From assembly GCF_918741295.1 (NCBI RefSeq), contig NZ_CAKKNB010000001.1, positions 372,001-436,000 of the forward strand: 64,000 nucleotides of DNA. The letters are read 5' to 3'. The DNA is from Aquabacterium sp. CECT 9606. GTDB lineage: Bacteria; Pseudomonadota; Gammaproteobacteria; Burkholderiales; Burkholderiaceae_C. How positions within the stretch are numbered: position 1 is the first letter of the stretch; the number at the start of each line of letters is the position of its first letter. The position numbers and the translations under genes are program-made. The notes under the pieces were generated by a model. The model searched no databases and was not told where the DNA came from. It worked only from the letters and a program-made list of their open reading frames with translations. Shown piece by piece: positions 47,685-56,690 of this stretch.

Positions 47685-47731
47685 ACCTGCAAGGGACGTG
47701 CCATGTTGCATGTGGCGCGCAACTTGCAGGT
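47685..47731. promoter_or_regulatory. Inverted repeats in the GST/phaZ divergent promoter
   Basis: ACCTGCAAG (47685-47693) and CTTGCAGGT (47723-47731) are perfect 9-bp arms with a 29-base spacer that itself holds GTTGC (47705-47709) and GCAAC (47719-47723). Three TGCA cores at 47688, 47707 and 47725 are spaced about one helical turn pair apart (19 and 18 bases). This could be an operator; PhaR-type PHB regulators prefer TGC-rich sites in other bacteria, so PhaR is a candidate. Confidence 0.4.
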
Positions 47732-47764
47732 CACTGGGCAACGTTGCCAACCCAGGATCCGCTC

Positions 47765-49015
47765 ATGCTGTACACCACTTATCAGACTCAGCACAACGTG
47801 CTTGAGCCATGGCGCGTGATGGCCCAGGGCATGTCCGACTGGATGCACCATGTGCTGCCCGAGGGTGCCAGCCAAAGCTCGGTGTCGGAGCTGGCCGCCG
47901 GGGGCTTGCTGACCCGCAGCCTGGCCGCGGCCAGCGAAGTGGTGGCGCGCTTGCGCCTGACCCATGCCCGGCCTTCTTTTGATCTGCCCACCGTGGTGTC
48001 CCAAGGCCTGGAGTGCGGCATCACCGAAGAGGCCGCCATGGTCACGCCTTTTGCCACACTGCTGCATTTCAAGAAAGACCGGGACCTGGATCAACCCCGT
48101 GTGCTGCTGGTGGCCCCCATGTCAGGCCATTTCGCCACCTTGCTGCGCGACACGGTCAAGACCTTGCTGCAAGACCACGACGTCTACATCACCGATTGGC
48201 ACAACGCCCGCGACGTGCCGATCCGCCATGGCCGTTTCGGCCTGGACGAATACACCGAGCATCTGATCAAGTTCCTGGACCGCATGGGCCCCGGATCGCA
48301 CTTGATGGCCATCTGCCAGCCCTGCGTGGCCTCGCTGGCCGCCGCATCACTGATGGCGCAAGACGCCCACCCCGCCCAGCCGCGCAGCCTGACGCTGATG
48401 GCCGGCCCCATCGATTGCCGCGTCAACCCGACGGCGGTGAATGAGCTGGCCATCAGCAAGCCCATGAGCTGGTTCGAATCCAAGATGATCCACACCGTGC
48501 CGCTGGGGCAGAAGGGCGCCTTCCGCAAGGTGTACCCGGGCTTCGTGCAGCTGTCGGCTTTCCTGAGCATGAACATGGAGCGCCACATCAAGGCCTTCCA
48601 GGACATGTACCAGTTCATCGCTCTGGGTGAGCACGAAAAGGCCGCCCACACCAAGGCCTTCTACGAAGAGTATTTCGCGGTCAGTGACTTGCCCGCCGAG
48701 TTCTACCTCGAGACCGTGCGCGTCGTCTTCCAGGACTACGACTTGCCGCGTGGCGAGCTGATGTACCGCGGCGTCAAGGTCGAGCCCCAAGCCATCCGCC
48801 GCACGGCCCTGTTCACCGTGGAAGGCGAACGTGACGACATCTGCGCCGTGGGCCAGACCGTGGCCGCGCAAGACCTGTGCACCTCGGTGCGCCCCTATTG
48901 GCGCACGCAGCACGTGCAGACTGGCGTGGGCCACTACGGCGTGTTCAGCGGCCGGCGCTGGCAGAACGAAATCTACCCGCGCGTGCGGGATGTGATCCAC
49001 CAGACGGCGGTGTGA
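47765..49015 (+). CDS. phaZ: Intracellular polyhydroxybutyrate depolymerase
   Basis: This enzyme degrades stored PHB granules to hydroxybutyrate. The 416-residue protein has the alpha/beta-hydrolase core. The nucleophile box is MAICQPCVAS, with Cys184 in the place of the usual serine as in the Ralstonia PhaZ1 type. The catalytic acid candidate is in GERDDICA and the histidine in GVGHYGVFS. It starts with the family-typical MLYTTYQTQHN. The start at 47765 is chosen since the upstream frame extends only through promoter sequence. Confidence 0.95.
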   Translation: MLYTTYQTQHNVLEPWRVMAQGMSDWMHHVLPEGASQSSVSELAAGGLLTRSLAAASEVVARLRLTHARPSFDLPTVVSQGLECGITEEAAMVTPFATLLHFKKDRDLDQPRVLLVAPMSGHFATLLRDTVKTLLQDHDVYITDWHNARDVPIRHGRFGLDEYTEHLIKFLDRMGPGSHLMAICQPCVASLAAASLMAQDAHPAQPRSLTLMAGPIDCRVNPTAVNELAISKPMSWFESKMIHTVPLGQKGAFRKVYPGFVQLSAFLSMNMERHIKAFQDMYQFIALGEHEKAAHTKAFYEEYFAVSDLPAEFYLETVRVVFQDYDLPRGELMYRGVKVEPQAIRRTALFTVEGERDDICAVGQTVAAQDLCTSVRPYWRTQHVQTGVGHYGVFSGRRWQNEIYPRVRDVIHQTAV

Positions 49016-49039
49016 GGGCCGCCGCGGTGGCGTGGAGCA

Positions 49040-49780
49040 TCAGCGTGAGTTGCTGAGTTCCAGGTTGCGTTCGAGTGACGACAGGTCGGTCTGCTCGCGA
49101 ATCGAGATGCCAAGCGAGCCTGGCGGGAGGCTGATTGAGCCGCCCGTGCTGATCACGGAGCCCGAGCTTGTGGAGCCACTGCCGCTGCCACCCGGCGGGT
49201 TCAAGGTGCCGTTCTGGAGCGACCAGCTGACATTGAGGCTGACCTTCATCGATTCGGCCAGGTCGTCGCTCAACAATGTCCAATTGCTGAAGCTGACGTG
49301 GTGCCCGGCCGCGTCGATGGTGATGTTGCTGGGGCATTTCTGAACGCTGGCAATGTTGGCGATGCCGAACACTTCAGCGAGCTCCAGCAACTCGTCGCTG
49401 CTCCACACGGCACTGACACACCGATAGGCTCTCTCGGGGAACGAGTTGAACAAGCCGACGGCAAATTTGCGTGGATCGTTCTGGGAAAAGAAGATGACGC
49501 TGTCGAAGGGGGTGCTCTCGGGAGAGACCCACTCGATCACATGTCCAGTGATGTTCACCAGGCCCGAGGCATTGGTGTAGCCGGTATCGAGGGGATAACT
49601 GCCTGTGGCTGGTGCCGCGCTGGTGCTGGTGACGACCTCCACCGTGTTGGCGGGCGCGGCCACACCTTGACCGAAACGATTGGGTGTTGACGAATCGGGG
49701 TCATTGCCACCACCGCAAGCAGCCAGGCTGCACAAGCTCACCACCGATGCCACCACCATGGCGGTTTTCAAAAATTGCAT
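49040..49780 (-). CDS. Putative lipoprotein, unknown function
   Basis: The 246-residue protein has a lipobox, SLAAC, with Cys22 as the acylation site and a Gly/Ser-rich linker after it. The middle contains INITGHVIEW-like strands; the end is Gly/Ser-rich with SGSGSTSSG. No known domain is recognised. It is convergent with phaZ and ends 25 bases from it. Confidence 0.75.
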   Translation of the reverse strand: MQFLKTAMVVASVVSLCSLAACGGGNDPDSSTPNRFGQGVAAPANTVEVVTSTSAAPATGSYPLDTGYTNASGLVNITGHVIEWVSPESTPFDSVIFFSQNDPRKFAVGLFNSFPERAYRCVSAVWSSDELLELAEVFGIANIASVQKCPSNITIDAAGHHVSFSNWTLLSDDLAESMKVSLNVSWSLQNGTLNPPGGSGSGSTSSGSVISTGGSISLPPGSLGISIREQTDLSSLERNLELSNSR

Positions 49781-49951
49781 GTGTTTTCTCCCTGAACATG
49801 TCCGATGCTCTGCGACATGGGCTTTGATTATCGCTGCGCAAGCCCGAGGCGGGCTCGGCGGGCACCCCCGCGATTCAGGGTTTGCCCGCTCAGTGCCTTC
49901 AAAATCGGCGCGTTAAGGTAGACCCTCATTCATACAAATCAGGGAGCGCAC

Positions 49952-50722
49952 GTGAACAACATGAGCAAGCACACCATTCGCCACGCCACCGCTTGGGCGA
50001 TCCACGCTGTTTTATTGGTCGCGGCTGGCAGTGCCAGTGCCGCCAACAGCCAAACGGTTTGCAGCCCCACCGTCTCCGGGTATGCCGACTGCAGTCTGAG
50101 CCTGGGCAACGTCGTGTTCAATGCGCAAGGCGTCAGTTCTTCGCCCAACGCGGCGGTGTTTGACGGGGAGTATGGCCATGGCAGTTTGAACCTGCCGCTG
50201 GCCGATGTGGTTCAAACGGCCGATGGGCAAGCCATCACCTTTGATCCGGCCTATTACTCCAGCACGGGCTACAGCGGGCGTACTGAAAGCGTCTATGGCA
50301 TGCACACTGTCTCCAACCTGACCGCAGTGGCCGCGCCTGGGTATGTGCTCAACAGCGTCTCGGTGCGTTTCCAGGGCGTGTTCACCCTCGCCGGCGCAGC
50401 GAATGTCACGCTGTCCGGCATGGGCCAGTATCCTGACTCGAGGGTGGATACGCCGGGCGACCATCCTTTCGATATCACCTTCACCAGCAGCGCCGCAGAT
50501 CTGGCGCAGGGCAACTTCCCGGCGTTGGCCTGGAGCGGTTTGGCCATCAATGGGCAACCCCTCAATGGCGATCCCGCAGTCACTGGCCTCATCGTCATGA
50601 ACCTGGATCAGATGACCATCTCGGCGTCGGTGTCCCCCGTGCCTGAAGGCGCCACCCTGGCCTTGACCGCCTTGGGCCTGGTGGGCATTGGCCTGGCCAG
50701 GGCCCGGCACGCACGTGCCTGA
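49952..50722 (+). CDS. PEP-CTERM sorting domain protein, secreted
   Basis: The 256-residue protein starts at a GTG with AGGGAG five bases before it and has a signal peptide ending at ASAAN. The C-terminus has the PEP-CTERM pattern with a variant motif, VPEGATLAL, a hydrophobic helix and a basic end (ARARHARA). Such proteins are cut and anchored by exosortase. The centre shows repeated beta-strands and no recognised domain. No exosortase gene is visible in this window. The gap before it (49781-49951) is GC-rich with short repeats but holds no gene. Confidence 0.8.
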   Translation: MNNMSKHTIRHATAWAIHAVLLVAAGSASAANSQTVCSPTVSGYADCSLSLGNVVFNAQGVSSSPNAAVFDGEYGHGSLNLPLADVVQTADGQAITFDPAYYSSTGYSGRTESVYGMHTVSNLTAVAAPGYVLNSVSVRFQGVFTLAGAANVTLSGMGQYPDSRVDTPGDHPFDITFTSSAADLAQGNFPALAWSGLAINGQPLNGDPAVTGLIVMNLDQMTISASVSPVPEGATLALTALGLVGIGLARARHARA

Positions 50723-50734
50723 GGCGTCAGGTGC

Positions 50735-50920
50735 TCAGATGAACACGGCGGCGCGGCGCAGGATCAACAGGCCAAAAAAGCCCAGGCCCAGCACCACCAT
50801 CCATTTGAGCATCAGCACAGCCCGCTGGCGCCAGATGACCTGGCCCGTCACCGTGTAGGCGGCCAGGCACAGCACCATGGCCAAGGCCATCAGCAAAACC
50901 ATCCAGCGGAACAAGATCAT
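50735..50920 (-). CDS. Small two-helix membrane protein
   Basis: The 61-residue protein has two hydrophobic helices (about 5-24 and 37-55) with a basic turn between (WRQR). It starts 7 bases after the lpxC stop with GGTGA upstream, so it is expressed with lpxC. The family is not recognised. Confidence 0.7.
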   Translation of the reverse strand: MILFRWMVLLMALAMVLCLAAYTVTGQVIWRQRAVLMLKWMVVLGLGFFGLLILRRAAVFI

Positions 50921-50927
50921 CGGTGAG

Positions 50928-51863
50928 TCACCAGGCAGGGGCCAGTTCGGCCATGCCCTTGGGGGCTTCGGCCTCGTCGTCAAAGGTGACGATCTCGTAG
51001 GCCGATGGGTCGGCCAACAAGGCGCGCAACAACACATTGTTCATGGCGTGGCCTGACTTGTAGGCGCTGTAGGCGGCCAACAGCGGGCGGCCCACCACGT
51101 ACAAGTCGCCAATCGCATCCAGGATCTTGTGCTTGACGAACTCGTCGTCGTAGCGCAAGCCGTCGCTGTTGAGCACGCGGTGGTCATCGATCACGATGGC
51201 GTTGTCCATGCTGCCGCCCAGGCCCAGCCCGCGCGAGCGCATCACCTCGAAGTCCTTGGCGAAACCAAAGGTGCGGGCGCGCGCAATGTCGCGCTTGTAC
51301 TGGCCGCTGCCAAAATCGAACTCGACCCGTTGCCCGGTCTGGTCAACGGCAGGGTGGTCAAAGTCGATCTCGAAAGCCAGCTTGTAGCCGTGGTACGGGT
51401 CCAGGCGGGCCCATTTCAGGGTGCGGCCTTCGCCTTCGCGCACTTCCACCGGCTTGTTCACCTTGATGAAGCGCTTGGGCGCTTTTTGCAGTTCGATGCC
51501 CGCGCTTTGCAGCAGGTACACAAAAGCGGCCGAGGAGCCATCCAGGATGGGGACTTCTTCGGCCGTGATGTCCACGATCAGGTTGTCCAAGCCCAGTCCG
51601 GCGCAGGCCGACATCAGGTGTTCGATCGTGTTGACCTTGGCCAGGCCCGGATCGCCCCCGGGTGAGATGGTGGAAGCCATGCGCGTGTCGCACACCGCCA
51701 TCGCGTTGACGGGGATGTCCACCGGGTGGGCCAGGTCCACCCTTCGGAACACGATGCCGGTGTCCACGGGGGCCGGCCGCAGTGTCAATTCGACCCGCTG
51801 GCCGCTGTGCAGCCCCACGCCCACGGCGCGTGTCAGGGATTTGAGGGTGCGTTGTTGCAGCAT
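50928..51863 (-). CDS. lpxC: UDP-3-O-acyl-N-acetylglucosamine deacetylase
   Basis: LpxC removes the acetyl group from UDP-3-O-acyl-GlcNAc, the committed step of lipid A synthesis. The 311-residue length is standard. The zinc ligands are visible in TIEHLMSA and in HKILDAIGD, and LDGSSAAFV is the conserved glutamate-pocket region. The start at 51863 gives the usual N-terminus MLQQRTL; longer frames are unlikely. Confidence 0.97.
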   Translation of the reverse strand: MLQQRTLKSLTRAVGVGLHSGQRVELTLRPAPVDTGIVFRRVDLAHPVDIPVNAMAVCDTRMASTISPGGDPGLAKVNTIEHLMSACAGLGLDNLIVDITAEEVPILDGSSAAFVYLLQSAGIELQKAPKRFIKVNKPVEVREGEGRTLKWARLDPYHGYKLAFEIDFDHPAVDQTGQRVEFDFGSGQYKRDIARARTFGFAKDFEVMRSRGLGLGGSMDNAIVIDDHRVLNSDGLRYDDEFVKHKILDAIGDLYVVGRPLLAAYSAYKSGHAMNNVLLRALLADPSAYEIVTFDDEAEAPKGMAELAPAW

Positions 51864-51976
51864 GGGCGTGATTATCGGCGCAGTGCGAAAAGCACGCTCG
51901 ATCGGGATATTCGCCCTGCGGTGGCACGTGAACCAAGCGTCTTTCCGAATGGCACCTTTTGTTAACAAATGTAAAT

Positions 51977-52912
51977 ATGGGTGCTATGCCCACCATCCTC
52001 ACTCTTCCCAACACATCCAACTCACCCCGTGGAGCCCTGGGCGTGGGCGTGATCGGCACGGTCCTGAGGTTGCTGGAGGTGGCGTTGAAAGTGCGGCAGC
52101 ACCGCGAGGTGGTGAAGGCCATTTCCGGCGTGCACACCCGTGATCTGTTGAAAACCTATTCCCGCGCGGTGTACCGCTACACCTTGCCCTACCTGTCGAT
52201 GAAGTTTGACCGGCAGGTGCGCCAGCAAATGCTGGTGGGGCATTACGACTTCCTCAACCAGGCGCTGCACGCCAGTTTTTTCCAGCGCGTGCTCAGCGAT
52301 GCCATGACGCTGTGGAAGTGCGAGATCGATGGCAGCGTGTTCTCCATTTCGGTCGGCGGCCCCTGCCCGCACCGCGAGGGTGACCTGACGCTGGTTTTCA
52401 AGATGGACGGCTGCCCGCTTTACCGCATGGCCTTCTCGGTGGTCAAGGCGCCTCTTTTGGCGTTGAATGCCAGAACCTCCAGCCATGTTCTGTACGTGGG
52501 TCAGGTGCAGGGCTACCCCGATCGCTTTGAGCAGATCCGACAAGCCACGCGCACTTGCCGCGATGTGGCGCCCGCCGATTTGCTGATGGCCGGCATGGCG
52601 GGCCTTGCCAGTGCTTTGGGGATCAGCATGGTGGCCGGCGTGGGCGTTGAAAACAGCCTGTCCTACCAAAGCCTGTTGGCCTTGAACACCAGCGACAGCT
52701 ATGCCGATTTCTGGAAGAAGTTCCATGGCGTGCGCGCCGAAGGTGGGCATTACCTGCTGGGCCTGCCCCTGGCTGAAAAGCCCATTGGCCTGATCAAGGC
52801 CAACCACCGCGGCCGCACCTTGGCCAAACGCGAACTCAAAAGAAGCGTCTCGGACGAAGCCCAAGCGGCTCTGCGCCCACTCACAGTGTGTGGGTGCGGT
52901 CGCCCTGGCTGA
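51977..52912 (+). CDS. VirK/YbjX family protein (DUF535)
   Basis: The 311-residue protein matches the DUF535 group, linked in enterobacteria to envelope stress and lipid A-related resistance. [14 protein letters not shown], the double-Tyr stretch [16 protein letters not shown] and YVGQVQGYP are typical. It has no signal peptide. A start at 51986 is also possible. It is divergent from lpxC, and its 3' end overlaps the opposing MidA gene by 32 bases. Confidence 0.75.
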   Translation: MGAMPTILTLPNTSNSPRGALGVGVIGTVLRLLEVALKVRQHREVVKAISGVHTRDLLKTYSRAVYRYTLPYLSMKFDRQVRQQMLVGHYDFLNQALHASFFQRVLSDAMTLWKCEIDGSVFSISVGGPCPHREGDLTLVFKMDGCPLYRMAFSVVKAPLLALNARTSSHVLYVGQVQGYPDRFEQIRQATRTCRDVAPADLLMAGMAGLASALGISMVAGVGVENSLSYQSLLALNTSDSYADFWKKFHGVRAEGGHYLLGLPLAEKPIGLIKANHRGRTLAKRELKRSVSDEAQAALRPLTVCGCGRPG

Positions 52913-54059
52913 AGCCCACGGCGTCAAACCACGGGCCTTTGACAAAGCCGATCACCTTGAACAGCTCGCCCATCTCGTGCTCGGCGATCAGCATTTGCGC
53001 GGCGGCACGGGTCTTGAAGTCGGCCGCCGAGGTGCCACCGCCGTCGCCCAATTGGGCGAGCAGGCCGCAGTTGCTCAAGAAGCGCCCTTGCGTGGTGTAG
53101 CCCAGCACCTCCCAGCCGTTTTCCTGGCCTGACAAGGCAATGCCGGTGAAGTTCACGTGCGTGGTGATGTCCTTGTCGCCCACATCAGTCAAGGGGTCGG
53201 GGTCGCTGCGGTGGCCCTGGTGGCACATCAGCGTGCCCCCGGTGCGCTGCGGGTGGTAGTACTCGCTCTCGGGAAAGCCGTAGTCGATGAAGAAGGCGGC
53301 CCCCCGCGTCATGCGTTGCGCCAGGGTGGCGATGAAGGCCTCGGCCTGGCCATGGGTTTCGACCACGGTGCCAGGCATGAACTCGCTGTCGGGGCGTTCG
53401 GTGGGTGCACGGGCACCTGCGGGCGCGGGCTGATCGGCCCACACAAAAGCGGCCTCATCCTCTGGGCCAGCCAGGCCCACGCCACGCTCCAGCCATTGCT
53501 CGCCCGTCCAGGTCAACAGGTGCACGGGCATGGCGTCCAGCACCTCGTTGCCCACGACCACGCCTTGCAATTGCTCGGGCAGGCTGTCGGCCCAGACCAC
53601 CTTGTGGGCCATCTCGGGCAGCGCTTTGACCAGGGTGTGGTGCTGCCGGTCACGCAAGGTGCCCGACAGGTCGACGATGGTGTAACGCTGGATGCGGTCA
53701 CCCAGGTCGCCCAGCAACTGGATGGCCAAGGCGCCACTGCCCGCGCCAAATTCCCAGACCTCATCGGTGCCGGTGGCTTCCAGCGCTTCGGTCACCTGGG
53801 TGGCCAGGGTCCGGCCAAAGAGGGGCGTCAACTCGGGGGCGGTCACGAAGTCGCTGCCATCTTGCGGCATGTGGCCCAGCACGCGCCGGCCGCTGCTGTA
53901 ATAGCCCAGGCCGGGGGTGTACAGCGCCAGTTCCATGAAGCGCTCAAAGCGCATCCAGCCGCCGCGCTGGCGGATCTCGTCACGGATCAATCGGGCCACC
54001 GGGTGGGCGTTCAAGGGGGCGGACACTACACTGTGCTCAGTCGGATCTTGGCGGTTCAT
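52881..54059 (-). CDS. SAM-dependent methyltransferase, MidA/NDUFAF7 type
   Basis: The 392-residue protein belongs to the group that methylates an arginine of respiratory complex I subunits in eukaryotes. The N-terminus has YTPGLGYYSSG, and the SAM-binding motif is EFGAGSGALA, followed by YTIVDLSG. The bacterial target is not certain. The start at 54059 is preferred since a longer frame overlaps the divergent SDR start. Confidence 0.85.
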   Translation of the reverse strand: MNRQDPTEHSVVSAPLNAHPVARLIRDEIRQRGGWMRFERFMELALYTPGLGYYSSGRRVLGHMPQDGSDFVTAPELTPLFGRTLATQVTEALEATGTDEVWEFGAGSGALAIQLLGDLGDRIQRYTIVDLSGTLRDRQHHTLVKALPEMAHKVVWADSLPEQLQGVVVGNEVLDAMPVHLLTWTGEQWLERGVGLAGPEDEAAFVWADQPAPAGARAPTERPDSEFMPGTVVETHGQAEAFIATLAQRMTRGAAFFIDYGFPESEYYHPQRTGGTLMCHQGHRSDPDPLTDVGDKDITTHVNFTGIALSGQENGWEVLGYTTQGRFLSNCGLLAQLGDGGGTSAADFKTRAAAQMLIAEHEMGELFKVIGFVKGPWFDAVGFSQGDRTHTL

Positions 54060-54078
54060 GCGCCATTGTAGAAAGTCC

Positions 54079-54867
54079 ATGCCCGATTCCACCGCATTCC
54101 CCTCACCGTCAACGCCGCGCGCCGCCCTGGTCACCGGGGCTGGCAAGCGCCTGGGCCGTGACATCGCCTTGACCCTGGCCTTGCAAGGCTGGGATGTGGC
54201 CGTGCATTGCCGCAGTTCGGTGGCCGATGCCCAGGCCACCGCATCGGACATCCAGGCCCTGGGCCGGCGCGCCGTGGTGCTGCAGGCCGACCTGTCGATC
54301 GAGGCCGCCTGCCGTCTGCTGGTGCCGCAGGCCGTGCAAGCCCTGGGCTCGCTTGATGCCGTGGTCAACAGTGCCTCCACCTTTGATTTTGACGACAGCG
54401 CCACCTTCACCTACGCCATGCTCGAGCGCCACCTGCGTGCCAACACCGCGCCCGCCATCGTGCTGGCGCAGGCCCTGGCCGACCACATGGCCACTCGGCC
54501 TGGTACCAATGCCGCCGTGGTCAACATGCTGGACCAGAAGCTGTGGAACCCCAACCCGGATTTCCTGAGCTACACCTTGTCGAAAGCCGCACTCGAGTCC
54601 GCCACCACCTTGCTGGCCCTGAGCCTGGCGCCGCGTGTGCGCGTGGTGGGCGTGGCCCCCGGCCTGACCTTGACCAGCGAATCCCTGCAGGGCGAGAGAT
54701 TTGAGCAATTGCACAAGCTGTCGCCCCTGGGTCGCTCATCCACCGCGCAAGACGTGGCGGCCACCGTGGCCTTCGCGCTGTCCAACCGCTCCATCACCGG
54801 GACCACTCTGCTGGTCGATGGCGGCCAACACCTTCAGCGGTTCGACCGCGATTTTTCAAAAATGTGA
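54079..54867 (+). CDS. SDR family oxidoreductase, pteridine reductase/FolM-like
   Basis: The 262-residue protein has a Rossmann start with TGAGKRLG, the arginine-containing variant seen in PTR1 and FolM, not the usual TGxxxGIG. The active site is YTLSKAA with the conserved Tyr and Lys. It lies 9 bases before folB, so reduction of a pterin or dihydrofolate is a reasonable inference. Confidence 0.85.
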   Translation: MPDSTAFPSPSTPRAALVTGAGKRLGRDIALTLALQGWDVAVHCRSSVADAQATASDIQALGRRAVVLQADLSIEAACRLLVPQAVQALGSLDAVVNSASTFDFDDSATFTYAMLERHLRANTAPAIVLAQALADHMATRPGTNAAVVNMLDQKLWNPNPDFLSYTLSKAALESATTLLALSLAPRVRVVGVAPGLTLTSESLQGERFEQLHKLSPLGRSSTAQDVAATVAFALSNRSITGTTLLVDGGQHLQRFDRDFSKM

Positions 54868-54876
54868 GGACGCGCC

Positions 54877-55248
54877 ATGTCGCTGACCCGAGGCAACCAG
54901 ATCCTGAACCTGCGCGGCTTGCGCTTTGACGCCAAGCTGGGCCTGCTGGCCCACGAGCTGACCGACACGCAGCCCATCCTGGTCGATGCCGAGCTGAACA
55001 TGGGCAGCCAGCCTTTGATGCCGCGTGACGACGACATCACCCACGTGCTGGACTATCGCCGCGTGCGCAGCATCATCATCGAAGAGTGCACCGCCACGCA
55101 CGTCAACCTGCTCGAATCCATGATCGGCAAGCTGTGCCTGCGCCTGATGGACCTGCCCGGCGTGCTGGGTGTGCGCGTCAAGATCGCCAAGCTGGAGATC
55201 TTTGACGACTGTGAAGTGGCCATCAGCATGGAAACCGGGCAGTGGTGA
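54877..55248 (+). CDS. folB: Dihydroneopterin aldolase
   Basis: The 123-residue protein converts dihydroneopterin to 6-hydroxymethyl-dihydropterin in folate synthesis. It is small but complete, with the substrate region around LDYRRVRS and the C-terminal VRVKIAKLEIFDDC. It is directly after the pteridine-reductase-like gene. Confidence 0.85.
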   Translation: MSLTRGNQILNLRGLRFDAKLGLLAHELTDTQPILVDAELNMGSQPLMPRDDDITHVLDYRRVRSIIIEECTATHVNLLESMIGKLCLRLMDLPGVLGVRVKIAKLEIFDDCEVAISMETGQW

Positions 55249-55269
55249 TCTGACCGGTGCCCCGCCTTG

Positions 55270-56559
55270 TCAAGGTTTGGCGTTGACGCGCGCCCACGTG
55301 AAGGTCGTGGGCAAAGTGCTTGTGTAGTGGTAAATGAGGACCGAGCCGCTGTTGTTGATGGCCAGGGGGCAGCCCCATCGGGTGCCTGCGGGCAGGCTCA
55401 CGCCTTTGCTGGCCCACTCCTGGGTCAAATCCAGCAGCGCGCCGTTTTTCCAGATGAATGGCCGGGCGTCCACCGTTTGGGGGCCAGAGGCGCTCAAGAT
55501 GCAGCCCACCACGGTGCCTTGGTCATTCATGGCAGTCGCTTGAACCCCATCATTGTTGGGGCTGACCAAGGGGGTCACGCTGTTGTTCGCCCAGACCATG
55601 CTGCTGGATCGCAGTTGCCGCTCAAAATCCAAAGGGCTGACGGTCAAAGACATGCCGTTGTCGCCGACCAGCAAGACCTGCCCAGCGTTGTTGATGCTCA
55701 AAGGCTTGTGGCGCGACAGGCTGACATCACCCACGGTGGTCAGGCGTTGGTTGACCCACAGCGCAGGCAAGCTTTGGTAGCCCGCGCTGGGGTCGTTGCG
55801 AAGGACGGTCCCCACCACCGTGCCCGCATCGTTGATGTCGATTGGAGACAGGCTCTGGTAGGGGCCGATCTCCAGTGTGGTGTAGGTGCCGTTGCTGAAC
55901 ACCAGTGGTGTGCTCACGAAATTGACCTCGCCGCTTGCGCTCACGGGGCGGTTGAAGACGCCGACGATCGCTCCGGCATTGTTCATGCCCTTCGCGGAAA
56001 ACATGCTTTTGAAGCTGCTGGTGTTGGAGTTGCCCAGGCTCTTGGCCAGCAGCGCCGACAGGTCAGTGTCAACGGTGCCCTTGCGCAACATGGTGGTTGA
56101 ACCCACTGAGCCGGGTGCAAAAACATTGGCGCCTCGGAAAGAGCTGCCATAGATGGTGGTCGCGCTGGGGAAAACCTCAGGCGACACCGAGCTGCCCAGC
56201 TCCGATGTTTTGTTGAAGGGGCCGACCTGCCAGCCGCTGTTGTTGGCGAGCTTGGGGAAGAGGTACTTGCCGCCCAGGGTGGCTGGCGCCGTGGCCGTGG
56301 TGCCGTTCCAGGACACGGCCTGGTACAAATAAGCCGGGAGGAACGTGAAACGGACGAGTTTCACCCCTGATCTGTAATACATGGCGCCACGCACCACACC
56401 TTGGTCGTCCAGCGTGATTGGCACGAAGGAGTAGGCGCCCGTGGGTTTGCCCAGCACGGTCATGGTGTAAGCCGACTGGGCCAGGGCGGCGGTGCTGAAG
56501 CCTGCGGTCAGGGCGGCGGCCAGCAAGGTGGCCATGGCGGTGGGGCAGTGAAAGGACAT
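55270..56559 (-). CDS. Secreted protein with HAF-type repeats
   Basis: The 429-residue protein has a signal peptide ending at ALA (residue 27). Six short repeats of the form INxxGxVVG occur at about 50, 191, 241, 288, 343 and 400 (for example DINDAGTVVG and AMNDQGTVVG), the mark of the HAF repeat family, probably a beta-propeller of Kelch-like spacing. Two cysteines lie in the last quarter. Function unknown. The long frame beyond the ATG at 56559 is not used. Confidence 0.8.
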   Translation of the reverse strand: MSFHCPTAMATLLAAALTAGFSTAALAQSAYTMTVLGKPTGAYSFVPITLDDQGVVRGAMYYRSGVKLVRFTFLPAYLYQAVSWNGTTATAPATLGGKYLFPKLANNSGWQVGPFNKTSELGSSVSPEVFPSATTIYGSSFRGANVFAPGSVGSTTMLRKGTVDTDLSALLAKSLGNSNTSSFKSMFSAKGMNNAGAIVGVFNRPVSASGEVNFVSTPLVFSNGTYTTLEIGPYQSLSPIDINDAGTVVGTVLRNDPSAGYQSLPALWVNQRLTTVGDVSLSRHKPLSINNAGQVLLVGDNGMSLTVSPLDFERQLRSSSMVWANNSVTPLVSPNNDGVQATAMNDQGTVVGCILSASGPQTVDARPFIWKNGALLDLTQEWASKGVSLPAGTRWGCPLAINNSGSVLIYHYTSTLPTTFTWARVNAKP

Positions 56560-56690
56560 TGAAAACTTCCCTGTGGTGTGTGCTCGTGGGTGCAATGTAA
56601 CCCTGTGCGTTAAATGACATTGACAAGGTATTCCCCATCGACTTTTCGTCCGGATTGGCCAGATCGCGCCAGATCGGCGAAAATCCGGGG

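Noticed and set aside
53157..54071. Plus-strand frame opposite the MidA-type methyltransferase
   Set aside because: Its composition is that of antisense sequence, and MidA motifs on the other strand are clear.
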